Assembly (NCBI RefSeq): GCF_001676705.1
Contig: NZ_CP016170.1
Span: 4,340,001-4,404,000, forward strand
Source of the DNA: Bordetella bronchialis
Lineage (GTDB): Bacteria; Pseudomonadota; Gammaproteobacteria; Burkholderiales; Burkholderiaceae_B
Length of the DNA stretch: 64,000 nt
Direction of reading: 5' to 3'
The notes under the pieces are model-generated. The model had not been told where the DNA came from. It did no database searches and saw only the letters and a list, made by a program, of their open reading frames with translations. Below, piece after piece: positions 47,695 through 55,636 of the stretch (positions are counted from its first letter, which is position 1; every line of letters starts with the position of its first letter). The translations under genes were made by a program, and so were the position numbers.

Positions 47695-48531
47695 ATGACC
47701 TTGTCCAATGGGGCCCCTCCGGACCGCGACGCGCGGTCCCGGCAAGCCGGGGGCCCGCCCACCACCGCCCAGCCGGACGCAGAAACCCGCGTCCGGCGCC
47801 GCCCGGCAGTCCTGATCTGCATGGCGGTCGTGGCGGTGTTGCTTTTTGCGGGTTTCTGCGCGCTGGGCACCTGGCAGGTGCAGCGGCGCGCCTGGAAGCT
47901 CGACCTGATCGCCCGCGTGGACCAGCGCGTCCACGCCCCGGCCGTGCCGGCCCCCGGGCCGCAACGCTGGCCGGCGGTCAGCGCCGACGGCGACGAATAC
48001 CGCCACGTGACGCTGTCCGGCCGCTATGAATACGGCAAGCAAACCCTGACGCAGGCCAGCACGGAGCTGGGCAGCGGCTACTGGGTCATCACGCCCCTGC
48101 TGCGCGACGACGGCACGACCGTGCTGGTCAATCGCGGCTTCGTCCCCTCCGACCGGCGCGACCGCATCGCCCATCCCCCCAGCGACGCCACCACGGTCAG
48201 CGGCCTGCTGCGCATCAGCGAGCCGGGCGGCGGCTTCCTGCGCCGCAACGACCCGGCCAACGACCGCTGGTATTCGCGCGACGTACAGGCCATCGCCGCG
48301 GCACGGGGCCTGGCGGACACCGCGCCCTATTTCGTCGATGCCGCGGCCACGCCCGGCGCGCCGCCGGACGCCTGGCCTCGCGGCGGCATGACGGTGATCG
48401 CCTTCCACAACAGCCACCTGGTCTACGCCATCACCTGGTACACGCTGGCGCTCATGGTGGTGGGCGCCGCGTTCTATACGATCCGCGAGGAACGCCGCCA
48501 GCGCACGCCCAAGACCGGGCCGGCACGATGA
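47695..48531 (+). CDS. SURF1-family oxidase assembly protein
   Basis: A 278-residue protein with an N-terminal transmembrane helix (LICMAVVAVLLFAGFCALGTW) preceded by a long proline-rich cytoplasmic lead, and a C-terminal helix (HLVYAITWYTLALMVVGAAFY). This is the two-helix layout of SURF1 proteins, which assist heme insertion into terminal oxidases. Internal LSGRYEYGKQTL and VLVNRGFVP are typical. It lies just after cyoD and before regB, so it probably matures the bo3-type oxidase. The start at 47695 is two bases after the cyoD stop. Confidence 0.88.
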   Translation: MTLSNGAPPDRDARSRQAGGPPTTAQPDAETRVRRRPAVLICMAVVAVLLFAGFCALGTWQVQRRAWKLDLIARVDQRVHAPAVPAPGPQRWPAVSADGDEYRHVTLSGRYEYGKQTLTQASTELGSGYWVITPLLRDDGTTVLVNRGFVPSDRRDRIAHPPSDATTVSGLLRISEPGGGFLRRNDPANDRWYSRDVQAIAAARGLADTAPYFVDAAATPGAPPDAWPRGGMTVIAFHNSHLVYAITWYTLALMVVGAAFYTIREERRQRTPKTGPAR

Positions 48532-48556
48532 CGTCCCGCCGCGACCGGAGCGCGCC

Positions 48557-49957
48557 ATGAACGCCCAGCACGATTCCGGCCAGGAAGGCGACCGCCCCCT
48601 GCACGCCACCGTCTCGCCCGACGGACCGCCGGCGCCCGCCGGCGCGCAGCGCCGCAGGCGCCGGTACGACACCACCGGCCACAAAAACATGCAGCAGCTC
48701 ATCACGCTGCGCTGGATCGCGGTGCTGGGCCAGATCGCCACCATCTACGTCGTGGTGATGGGTTTCGGCGTGCCGCTGCCGCTGAACTACATGGTGCCGG
48801 TGCTGGGCGGCCTTATCGCCTTCAACATCGTCGGCATGCTGCGCCTGACGCTGGCGCCGGAGGTCAGTAATACCGAACTGCTGGTCGCCATGCTGGTGGA
48901 CCTGGCGGCCCTGACGGCCCAGCTCTACCTGACCGGCGGCGCCACCAATCCCTTCGTGTTCCTGTACCTGGTGCAGGTGACCCTGGGCGCGGTCCTGCTC
49001 AAGCCCTGGAGCACCTGGATGCTGGTCATCGTGACCACGCTGTGCCTGATGCTGCTGGCGGCCGCGGGACGGCCGCTGACCCTGCCGCTGGATCATGGCA
49101 ACGGCCTGGCCAGCCTGTACCTGCAAGGCATGCTGATCTGCTTCGCCCTGAACGCATCGCTGCTGGTGGTTTTCATAACCCGCATCAACGGCAACCTGCG
49201 CAGGCGCGACGCCCGGCTCGCCGACCTGCGCCAGCGCGCCGCGGAAGAAGAGCACATCGTGCGCATGGGCTTGCTGGCATCCGGGGCGGCGCACGAGCTG
49301 GGCACGCCGCTGGCGACCATGGCGGTCATCCTGGGAGACTGGCGCCACATGAGGCCTTTCAAGGACGATCCGCAGCTGCTGCAGGAAATCGGCGATATGC
49401 AGGCCTCCGTGGCCCGCTGCAAATCCATCGTGGGCGGCATCCTGCTGTCCGCCGGCGAGGCGCGCGGCGACGCGCCGGCGCAAACCACGGTGCGCACCTT
49501 CCTGGACGACCTGGTCGCCGAATGGCGCCGGACGCGCGGCTTCGACGAGCAGTTGCGCTACCAGAACGATTTCGGCGCGGACCTGCGCATCGTCTCGGAT
49601 TCGGCGCTGAAGCAGATGATCTGCAACGTGCTGGACAATGCGCTGGAAGCGGCGCGCAGGACGATCGCCCTGCGGGTGCGGCGCGACGCGGACGCGCTGG
49701 TGCTGGAGATCACCGACGACGGGCCCGGTTTCGCGCCGCCCATGCTGGCGCGCTTCGGCAAACCCTACCAATCCAGCAAGGGCAGGCCGGGCGGCGGCCT
49801 GGGCTTGTTCCTGGTCGTCAATGTGGCCCGCACGCTGGGCGGCACGGTGTCCGCCGAAAACCGCCCGGAAGGCGGCGCCCGCGTGACGCTGCGGCTGCCG
49901 CTTTCCGCGCTCACCCTGGACGAAGAGGATGACGACGACACTCCCGCCCCCCGATGA
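48557..49957 (+). CDS. regB: Redox sensor histidine kinase RegB/PrrB type
   Basis: A 466-residue membrane histidine kinase. About six transmembrane segments in residues 50-210 include the RegB quinone-binding motif GGATNPF at 127-133. The H-box AAHELGTPLATM puts the phosphorylated His at 246. Cys288 in ARCKSIVGGIL lies 42 residues later, about where RegB has its redox-active Cys265. A HATPase domain follows (DNALEAA, ITDDGPGF, GGGLGLFLV). It ends in an acidic EEDDDD tail, and the regA start lies inside its 3' end. It follows cyo and SURF1, suggesting control of respiration by quinone redox state. Confidence 0.88.
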   Translation: MNAQHDSGQEGDRPLHATVSPDGPPAPAGAQRRRRRYDTTGHKNMQQLITLRWIAVLGQIATIYVVVMGFGVPLPLNYMVPVLGGLIAFNIVGMLRLTLAPEVSNTELLVAMLVDLAALTAQLYLTGGATNPFVFLYLVQVTLGAVLLKPWSTWMLVIVTTLCLMLLAAAGRPLTLPLDHGNGLASLYLQGMLICFALNASLLVVFITRINGNLRRRDARLADLRQRAAEEEHIVRMGLLASGAAHELGTPLATMAVILGDWRHMRPFKDDPQLLQEIGDMQASVARCKSIVGGILLSAGEARGDAPAQTTVRTFLDDLVAEWRRTRGFDEQLRYQNDFGADLRIVSDSALKQMICNVLDNALEAARRTIALRVRRDADALVLEITDDGPGFAPPMLARFGKPYQSSKGRPGGGLGLFLVVNVARTLGGTVSAENRPEGGARVTLRLPLSALTLDEEDDDDTPAPR

Positions 49958-50549
49958 CGCCATGGCGCCGCCCGGCGAAGACGACGCCGCCCGGCGCGGC
50001 GCCGGGCCGGCCACGCCGGCCGACAGGCTGCTCCTGATTGTCGAGGACGACGAGACCTTCGCGCGCACGCTGGGCCGCTCCTTCGAGCGGCGCGGCTACC
50101 GCGTGCTGCATGCGACCGGGCTGGAGGGCGTGCAGGCGCTGCTGCCCGACCACCAGCCGGACTATGCGGTGGTGGACCTGAAGCTCAGGGGCGAGGCATC
50201 GGGCCTGGCCTGCGTCCAGGCCCTGCATGCCCATCGTCCCGATACCGTCATCGTCGTGCTGACCGGCTATGCCAGCATCGCCACCGCGGTGGAGGCCATC
50301 AAGCTGGGCGCCCGGCATTACCTGGCCAAGCCGTCGAACACCGACGACATCGAGCAGGCCTTCGGCCGCGATGCCGGCGATATCGAGACGGAACTCAGCG
50401 ACCGGCCCACCTCCATCAAGACCCTGGAATGGGAACGCATCCACGAGACCCTGGCCGCCACGGGCTTCAATATTTCCGAAACGGCCCGGCGCCTGGGGAT
50501 GCACCGCCGCACGCTGGCCCGCAAGCTGGAAAAACAGCGCGTCAAGTAA
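49929..50549 (+). CDS. regA: Response regulator RegA/PrrA/ActR type
   Basis: A 206-residue regulator. The receiver domain has acidic residues Glu39, Asp40 and Asp41 in LLIVEDDETFA, the phosphoacceptor Asp83 in YAVVDLKLRG, and the Lys in YLAKPS. A Fis-type helix-turn-helix (FNISETARRLGMHRRTLARKL) ends the protein, as in RegA. The first 30 residues are a proline-rich extension absent from shorter RegA proteins; a later start is possible. It overlaps regB by 29 bp. Its stop is 3 bp from the convergent AraC-family gene. Confidence 0.9.
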   Translation: MTTTLPPPDDAMAPPGEDDAARRGAGPATPADRLLLIVEDDETFARTLGRSFERRGYRVLHATGLEGVQALLPDHQPDYAVVDLKLRGEASGLACVQALHAHRPDTVIVVLTGYASIATAVEAIKLGARHYLAKPSNTDDIEQAFGRDAGDIETELSDRPTSIKTLEWERIHETLAATGFNISETARRLGMHRRTLARKLEKQRVK

Positions 50550-50552
50550 GCG

Positions 50553-51518
50553 TCAGTGCGACATGCCGTCGCGCATCCAGCGGCGCTTGTCGCGCAGCGG
50601 CGCCGAGCCGAACAGCCGGCTGTACTCGCGGCTGAATTGCGAGGGACTTTCATAGCCAACCTGGTGCGCGACCACGGCGACATCGGCATCGCTGGTGAAC
50701 ATCAGGCGCCGCGCTTCCTGCAGGCGCAGCTGCTTCTGGAACTGCAGCGGGCTCATCGCCGTGACCGCCTTGAAATGATGGTGGAAGGACGAGGGACTCA
50801 TGTGCGCGTGGCGCGCCAGTTCCTCCACCCGCAGCGGACGCACGTAGTGTTCGCGCAGCAGACGGATGGCACGCGCGATGCGCTGGGTGTGGCTGTCCTT
50901 CTGCACCAGCTGGCGCAACACCGCGCCCTGCCCGTTCATCAGCAGCCGATAGAAGATTTCCCGCTTGACCATGGGCGCGAGCACCGGGATGTCCACGGGG
51001 CTGTCCAGCAGGCGCAACAAGCGCAGCACGCCGTCCAGCAAGGTATCGCCCAGGCGGTTCACGTACAGGCCGCGCGGCACTTCCGCCGGCACGGAAGGCG
51101 GATCGACCTCGTGGATGAGATCGTCGATGGCCTCTACGTCCAGGTCCAGGCGCAGGCCCAGGTAGGGCTCGGTGGGGCTGCCCACCGTCACCTTGCCGCT
51201 GACCGGCAAGTCCACCGAGGACACCAGGTAGTGCAGCGGATCGTAGTCGTAGACCTCGTCGCCCACCAGCAGCCGCTTGGAGCCCTGCGCGATCACGCCG
51301 AAGATGGGCAGTTGCAAGGCGTGGTGCGGGCCGCTGGTGCACGTCAGGCGATGCAGGTGCAGGCCGGGAATGGCCGTGGGCATCGAGCCTTCCAGCGTAC
51401 CGGTCAGGCTGGCCAGGCGCCACACCAGCTCCCGGCGCGGCGCATCGACCATCGTGTCGATGTCGTCCATCGAAGCGGCGGAGGTCGTGAAGGAATCGGG
51501 TATCTCGTTCAAGCCCAT
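50553..51518 (-). CDS. AraC-family regulator (YqhC-like)
   Basis: A 321-residue transcription factor. An N-terminal effector/cupin domain starts at about residue 40 (IPGLHLHRLTCTSGPHHALQLPIFGVIAQGSK in two halves), with VGDEVYDYDPLHYLVSSVDLP matching the AraC_N domain of YqhC-type regulators. Two helix-turn-helix motifs lie at the C-terminus: LRVEELARHAHMSPSSFHHHF and DVAVVAHQVGYESPSQFSREY. YqhC-type regulators respond to aldehydes and control adjacent reductase genes. Here an aldo/keto reductase gene is divergent, 226 bp away, and is the likely target. Confidence 0.85.
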   Translation of the reverse strand: MGLNEIPDSFTTSAASMDDIDTMVDAPRRELVWRLASLTGTLEGSMPTAIPGLHLHRLTCTSGPHHALQLPIFGVIAQGSKRLLVGDEVYDYDPLHYLVSSVDLPVSGKVTVGSPTEPYLGLRLDLDVEAIDDLIHEVDPPSVPAEVPRGLYVNRLGDTLLDGVLRLLRLLDSPVDIPVLAPMVKREIFYRLLMNGQGAVLRQLVQKDSHTQRIARAIRLLREHYVRPLRVEELARHAHMSPSSFHHHFKAVTAMSPLQFQKQLRLQEARRLMFTSDADVAVVAHQVGYESPSQFSREYSRLFGSAPLRDKRRWMRDGMSH

Positions 51519-51744
51519 GGTTCACCGAAGTGTAGGGTCGTCCACGAGACCGTGGAGCGCGCGGAATTTTGTGCAATGGAAGAATAGCGCCAGATTGGCG
51601 TAAGGAAAGCCCCGACCCCACTGGCGATGTGGATCACTGGAGGATTAGGCAGTAATCGAACAGGATCGAGCAGCCCTGCCCTCAGGCGGGCGCGCATACT
51701 GTCCGCCACGGGTGGCGGCAACCCACGAATTCAAGGAGCATCCC

Positions 51745-52797
51745 ATGCGTTACAACAAACTCGGCAGCACCGGCTTGTTCGTGTCCGAACTGTGCCTGGG
51801 CACCATGACCTTCGGCGGCGAGGCTGGCACCACTTGGGGGCATATCGGCAACCTCGGGCAGAACGAGGCCGACGCCCTGGTGGGCGCCGCGCTGGACGCA
51901 GGCATCAACTTCATCGACACCGCCAATGTGTACGCCGGGGGCCGTTCCGAAATCATGACCGGCCAGGCGCTGCGCAACCTGGGCGTGCCGCGGGAAAACG
52001 TCGTGGTGGCATCCAAGGTCCTGGGCGAAACGGGTACGCACGGCGTGAATTCGCGCGGCCTGTCCCGCTATCACATCATGGAAAGCGTGAAAGCCTCGCT
52101 CAAGCGCATGCAAATGGATCATCTGGACCTGTACCAGGTCCATGGCTTCGACCCCGCCACGCCCATCGAGGAAACGCTGCGCGCGCTGGACACCCTGGTG
52201 CAGCACGGCCATGTCCGCTATATCGGCGTATCCAATTGGGCGGCATGGCAGATCATGAAGGCCCTGGGCATCTCCGAGCGCCACGGCCTGGCCCGCTTCG
52301 AATCGCTGCAGGCGTACTACACCATCGCCGGCCGCGACCTGGAGCGCGAGATCGTCCCCTTGCTGCGCAGCGAAGGGGTCGGCCTGATGGTCTGGAGCCC
52401 GCTCGCCGGCGGCCTGCTCAGTGGCAAATACGCCCGCGACACCCAGGGCGAGCAAGGCAGCCGCCGCACCACCTTCGACTTCCCGCCGGTGGACCGCGAT
52501 CGCGCCTTCGATTGCGTCGACGCCATGCGCGCCATCGCCGATGCGCGCAAGGTATCGGTCGCGCAGATCGCCCTGGCCTGGCTGCTGCACCAGCCCGCGG
52601 TCACGACGGTCATCGTCGGCGCCAAGCGGGTCGAGCAATTGCGCGACAATATCGGCGCTACGTCCCTGCGGCTGAGCGCCACCGAACTGGCCACGCTGGC
52701 CGAAGTCAGCGCCCTGCCCGCCGAGTATCCGGGCTGGATGCTGGAGCGCCAGGGCGGCGTGCGCCGCAACCTGCTGGAACGCGGCACGCTGGGCTGA
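51745..52797 (+). CDS. Aldo/keto reductase
   Basis: A 350-residue NADPH-dependent oxidoreductase. Start MRYNKLGSTGLFVSELCLGTM at 51745 with AAGGAG six bases upstream; a longer frame was rejected. The catalytic tetrad is visible: Asp58 and Tyr63 in FIDTANVYAGG, Lys91 in ASKVLGE and His133 in LYQVHGF. It belongs to the YajO/Tas-like AKR group acting on aldehydes or ketones. Divergent from a YqhC-like regulator and followed by its own terminator, then an MFS exporter. A role in aldehyde stress is inferred from context. Confidence 0.9.
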   Translation: MRYNKLGSTGLFVSELCLGTMTFGGEAGTTWGHIGNLGQNEADALVGAALDAGINFIDTANVYAGGRSEIMTGQALRNLGVPRENVVVASKVLGETGTHGVNSRGLSRYHIMESVKASLKRMQMDHLDLYQVHGFDPATPIEETLRALDTLVQHGHVRYIGVSNWAAWQIMKALGISERHGLARFESLQAYYTIAGRDLEREIVPLLRSEGVGLMVWSPLAGGLLSGKYARDTQGEQGSRRTTFDFPPVDRDRAFDCVDAMRAIADARKVSVAQIALAWLLHQPAVTTVIVGAKRVEQLRDNIGATSLRLSATELATLAEVSALPAEYPGWMLERQGGVRRNLLERGTLG

Positions 52798-52824
52798 CCG
52801 CTTGCCATCCAAGGACGTACACAG

Positions 52825-52855
52825 TCCGCCCGCTTCCGGGCGGATTTTGCTTTTT
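52825..52855 (+). terminator. Rho-independent terminator after the aldo/keto reductase gene
   Basis: An 8-bp stem TCCGCCCG/CGGGCGGA with loop CTTC, followed by TTTTGCTTTTT. It separates the reductase from the MFS gene, although read-through is possible. Confidence 0.85.
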
Positions 52856-52869
52856 ATCCTTACGTATTC

Positions 52870-54093
52870 ATGAACAGCCTTTCTTCGGGCGCCGGGCGCC
52901 CCGTCGCGCAGCCGCCCTTGACGCGCGGACTGCTGTTCGCGCTGGCGGTCACCGCGGGCGCGGCCGTCGCGAATCTTTACTACAGCCAACCCATGCTGGC
53001 GCTGATCGCCGCGACCTTCCACGCGGGCGAAGGGATCGGGCTGATCACCATGTGCACGCAGCTGGGGTATACGGTGGGCCTGGTCCTGCTGGTTCCGCTG
53101 GGCGACCGGCTGGAACGCCGGCGGCTGATCCTGGCGCAATGCGTGCTGCTGATCGCCGCGGCGGTCGCCTGCGCCATCGCGCCCTCCTTCAATAGCTTAA
53201 TCGCCGCTTCCATCCTGCTGGGCGTCGGCGCCACCATCACGCAATTGATCATCCCCTTCGCGGCGGACCTGGCGCCGGACACCACCCGGGGACAGGCGGT
53301 CGGGGTGGTGTTCAGCGGCCTGCTGGCCGGCATCCTGCTGGCGCGCACGCTCAGCGGCGCCATCGGCCAACTGCTGGGATGGCGCGCGATGTTCTGGGTG
53401 GCGGCCGGCATCGCGCTGGCGCTGGGCGCGATGATGTTCATGATGCTGCCGCGCGTCGCCCCGAAGTCCCGCCTGCCCTACGCGCGCCTGCTCGGTTCCA
53501 TGGTGCAACTGCTGTTCACGCACGCGCCGCTGCGTCGCGCCTGTGCGACGCAGGCCTGCCTGTTCGGCCTGTTCAGCGCGTTCTGGTCGGTCCTGGCGCT
53601 GATGCTGGCGGAACCGCCCTACCGGATGGGTTCGGCGGTGGCGGGCGCCTTCGGCATCGTCGGCCTGATCGGTGTGGGCGCCGCGTCATGGGGCGGCAAG
53701 CTGGCCGACCGCTATGGCGCCCGCAACGGCGTCGGCGCCGGCATCGTGGCCTGCGCGGTTTCCTTCGTCGTCTTCGCGCTCGCGCCCTCGATGGCGGGCC
53801 TGGTCGTGGGCGTCATTCTGCTGGACCTGGGCGTATCGCTGGCGCAGGTGTCGAATCAATCGCTGATCCTTAGCCTGGACGCACAGGCCCGCAGCCGCAT
53901 CAACACGGTTTATGTGACGGCGATCTTCTTCGGCGGGGCCTTCGGTTCCGGCGCGGCCAGTGTCGCGTGGCACCGCGGCGGATGGCAAGCCGTGTCCATG
54001 CTGGGATTGGGCCTGGCGCTGGCCGCCCTGGCCATACACATTCATGACCGTATCAGCACGAAGCGCCTGCGGGCCAGTCGCGCCACGCCGTGA
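52870..54093 (+). CDS. MFS transporter, drug/metabolite exporter type
   Basis: A 407-residue protein with about 12 transmembrane segments, beginning TRGLLFALAVTAGAAVANLYY, with an MFS motif A (LVPLGDRLERRRLI) between helices 2 and 3, consistent with DHA1-type drug:H+ antiporters. Helix and loop patterns repeat in the second half (GGKLADRYGARNG). The substrate is not deducible. It begins 15 bp after the reductase terminator, with a weak Shine-Dalgarno. It may work with the aldo/keto reductase in detoxification, which is inferred from proximity. Confidence 0.85.
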   Translation: MNSLSSGAGRPVAQPPLTRGLLFALAVTAGAAVANLYYSQPMLALIAATFHAGEGIGLITMCTQLGYTVGLVLLVPLGDRLERRRLILAQCVLLIAAAVACAIAPSFNSLIAASILLGVGATITQLIIPFAADLAPDTTRGQAVGVVFSGLLAGILLARTLSGAIGQLLGWRAMFWVAAGIALALGAMMFMMLPRVAPKSRLPYARLLGSMVQLLFTHAPLRRACATQACLFGLFSAFWSVLALMLAEPPYRMGSAVAGAFGIVGLIGVGAASWGGKLADRYGARNGVGAGIVACAVSFVVFALAPSMAGLVVGVILLDLGVSLAQVSNQSLILSLDAQARSRINTVYVTAIFFGGAFGSGAASVAWHRGGWQAVSMLGLGLALAALAIHIHDRISTKRLRASRATP

Positions 54094-54111
54094 CGCGCGC
54101 GGCCGTTGCGG

Positions 54112-54360
54112 TCAATAAGCCGCGATGGGGGAAGGCGTCACCACGGAGATGGGTTGTTCCAGCTTGTATCGTTCCAGCGCCCGCATCCCCGCGGCCGCGG
54201 CTTCGGAAGCGGACTCGCATGCCTCGTCGCTTGCCACGAGCGTGCCCTTGCCCTGCTCCTTCGACAGCGCGAGATAGATATACCAGCCATACCCGGACGC
54301 GGACTCGTCCACGTCCAGGGTGAGGCGATATCCCTCGCCCATCGTCATATACAGTTCCAT
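54112..54360 (-). CDS. Small conserved-looking hypothetical protein
   Basis: An 82-residue protein with GGGGAG before the ATG at 54360. Text such as MGEGYRLTLDVDESASGYGW then YIYLALSKEQGK and ESASEAAAAGMRALERY suggests a two-strand-plus-helix fold. No signal peptide or recognised family. It is convergent with the MFS gene, 18 bp away. Confidence 0.55.
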   Translation of the reverse strand: MELYMTMGEGYRLTLDVDESASGYGWYIYLALSKEQGKGTLVASDEACESASEAAAAGMRALERYKLEQPISVVTPSPIAAY

Positions 54361-54496
54361 GTTCTCCCCTTATTGCAGGCATTTCTATAGCATGCGGCGC
54401 GGCACCGCAGGAACCCCGAAAAGCCCCTCTTGACTTGCCGTGTACCCATGCGATCACGAGCGATTGAGATTGATTTACGCGTGCGCTAGGGTCCAT

Positions 54497-54702
54497 CTCC
54501 GCCATCGGGTTGTCAAGCGATCACCGCGGCAATACGAGCATGCGGGAAGCTGATTTTTCGTTTTCTTTCGAAACATTCCTCAGTCCTCAGGCGCGCCGGA
54601 GAGTGTTAGCGTTATGCGTCGTTCGGAATTACCGGTCATGCATGCGGTAATTTTCGGACGACCACACGTGCTTGTTTGCCACGGCTTCGGCCGTGGCTTT
54701 TT
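54497..54702 (+). ncRNA. Candidate small RNA
   Basis: A stem AATTACCG/CGGTAATT (54627-54634 with 54645-54652) is followed by a perfect intrinsic terminator GCCACGGC-TTCG-GCCGTGGC-TTTTT at 54678-54702. There is no gene ahead of it on this strand. TTGAGA followed 17 bp later by TAGGGT near 54465-54493 is a weak candidate promoter, giving the tentative 5' end. Structure plus terminator is typical of an Hfq-type small RNA. The exact start is unknown. Confidence 0.45.
54678..54702 (+). terminator. Rho-independent terminator (of the candidate small RNA)
   Basis: An 8-bp stem GCCACGGC/GCCGTGGC with a stable TTCG tetraloop followed by T5. Confidence 0.85.
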
Positions 54703-54990
54703 CATGTCGCTCCGCAGCCTTTTGCAACTGGTCGCAATAAGTAGCCCTTCTGCAACGACGGCGGCGGGGCCCGCGTGCCTTCGACGACCCTCCCTCCGTA
54801 TACTTTGCCGCGCCTTCCTGCGGGGCAATCATCCCATCACGCCGTAGCCATCGCCCTGCGCGATGCAGGAACTCAAAACACGGCGCGTCCCCGCCGGGAC
54901 GGGCGGCATGATCCGCGGCCCGCCGATTCCACCGTGCCCGCGCGCGGCATCATGCGGCCCGGGATTACCGCGATCGAAGAAGAGGTTCAA

Positions 54991-55632
54991 GTGCAAAGAG
55001 TAGGAAGCGTCGTCATCGTCGACGATCACCCCATGATCCGCTTCGCGGTCAGAACAATACTGGAACAGAACGGCTGGGACGTCGTGGGGGAGGTCTCCAC
55101 CGGCGTGGACGCCCTGAGCGCGGCGCGCGAGCACCGGCCCGACCTGATCGTCCTGGACATCGGCATTCCGAAAATGGACGGGCTGATGGTCATCACCCGC
55201 CTGCGCGGCGACGGCCGCGACCACAAGCCGGGAATCGTGGTGCTGACCGCGCAGAATCCCGACCATCTGGCCGCGCGCTGTCTCCACGCGGGGGCCTCCG
55301 GCTTCGTGTACAAGGGCAAGGAGCTGCAAGAGCTGGTCAGCGCGGCCAAGGCGGTCCTGCAAGGAAACACTTACTTCCCCACGGTGGCGCTGCATCCCAG
55401 CGGCGAGCGCGGCACGGCCATGAGCGAGGCGGCGCTGATCGAGCAACTTTCGGATCGCGAACTGGTGGTGCTGCAGCACCTGGCGCGCGGGGCCTTGAAC
55501 AAGACCATCGCCGCCACGCTCATGCTGAGCGAGAAAACAGTCAGTACCTACAAGAGCCGGCTGCAGGAAAAACTCAACGCCGCGACGCTGCTCGAACTGA
55601 CCGATATCGCCAGGCGCAACGGCCTGGTATAG
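54991..55632 (+). CDS. BvgA-like NarL/FixJ-family response regulator
   Basis: A 213-residue cytoplasmic regulator. Start at GTG 54991 chosen because AAGAGG lies five bases before it and the N-terminus then aligns with BvgA; an ATG at 54952 lacks such a site. The receiver has IVDDHPMIRFAVR and the phosphoacceptor Asp56 in IVLDIGIPKMDGL. The C-terminal LuxR helix-turn-helix has SDRELVVLQHLARGALNKTIA and LSEKTVSTYKSRLQEKLNA. Sequence closely follows Bordetella BvgA, with the same IGIPK and KTVSTYK features. Five bases upstream of its partner kinase gene. Confidence 0.9.
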   Translation: MQRVGSVVIVDDHPMIRFAVRTILEQNGWDVVGEVSTGVDALSAAREHRPDLIVLDIGIPKMDGLMVITRLRGDGRDHKPGIVVLTAQNPDHLAARCLHAGASGFVYKGKELQELVSAAKAVLQGNTYFPTVALHPSGERGTAMSEAALIEQLSDRELVVLQHLARGALNKTIAATLMLSEKTVSTYKSRLQEKLNAATLLELTDIARRNGLV

Positions 55633-55636
55633 CGGC

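Larger units (their letters stand above)
54361..54990. other. Intergenic region with candidate small RNA and regulator promoter
   Basis: 630 bp between a small minus-strand gene and the BvgA-like regulator. A plus-strand hairpin-terminator array lies at about 54500-54702. The rest is GC-rich 54780-54950 DNA with no supported gene; short frames there lack start sites. Confidence 0.5.

Noticed and set aside
54580-54847. Several short ORFs on both strands near the candidate small RNA
   Set aside because: They overlap the hairpins and terminator, lack start sites and have Arg/Ser-rich, non-conserved text.
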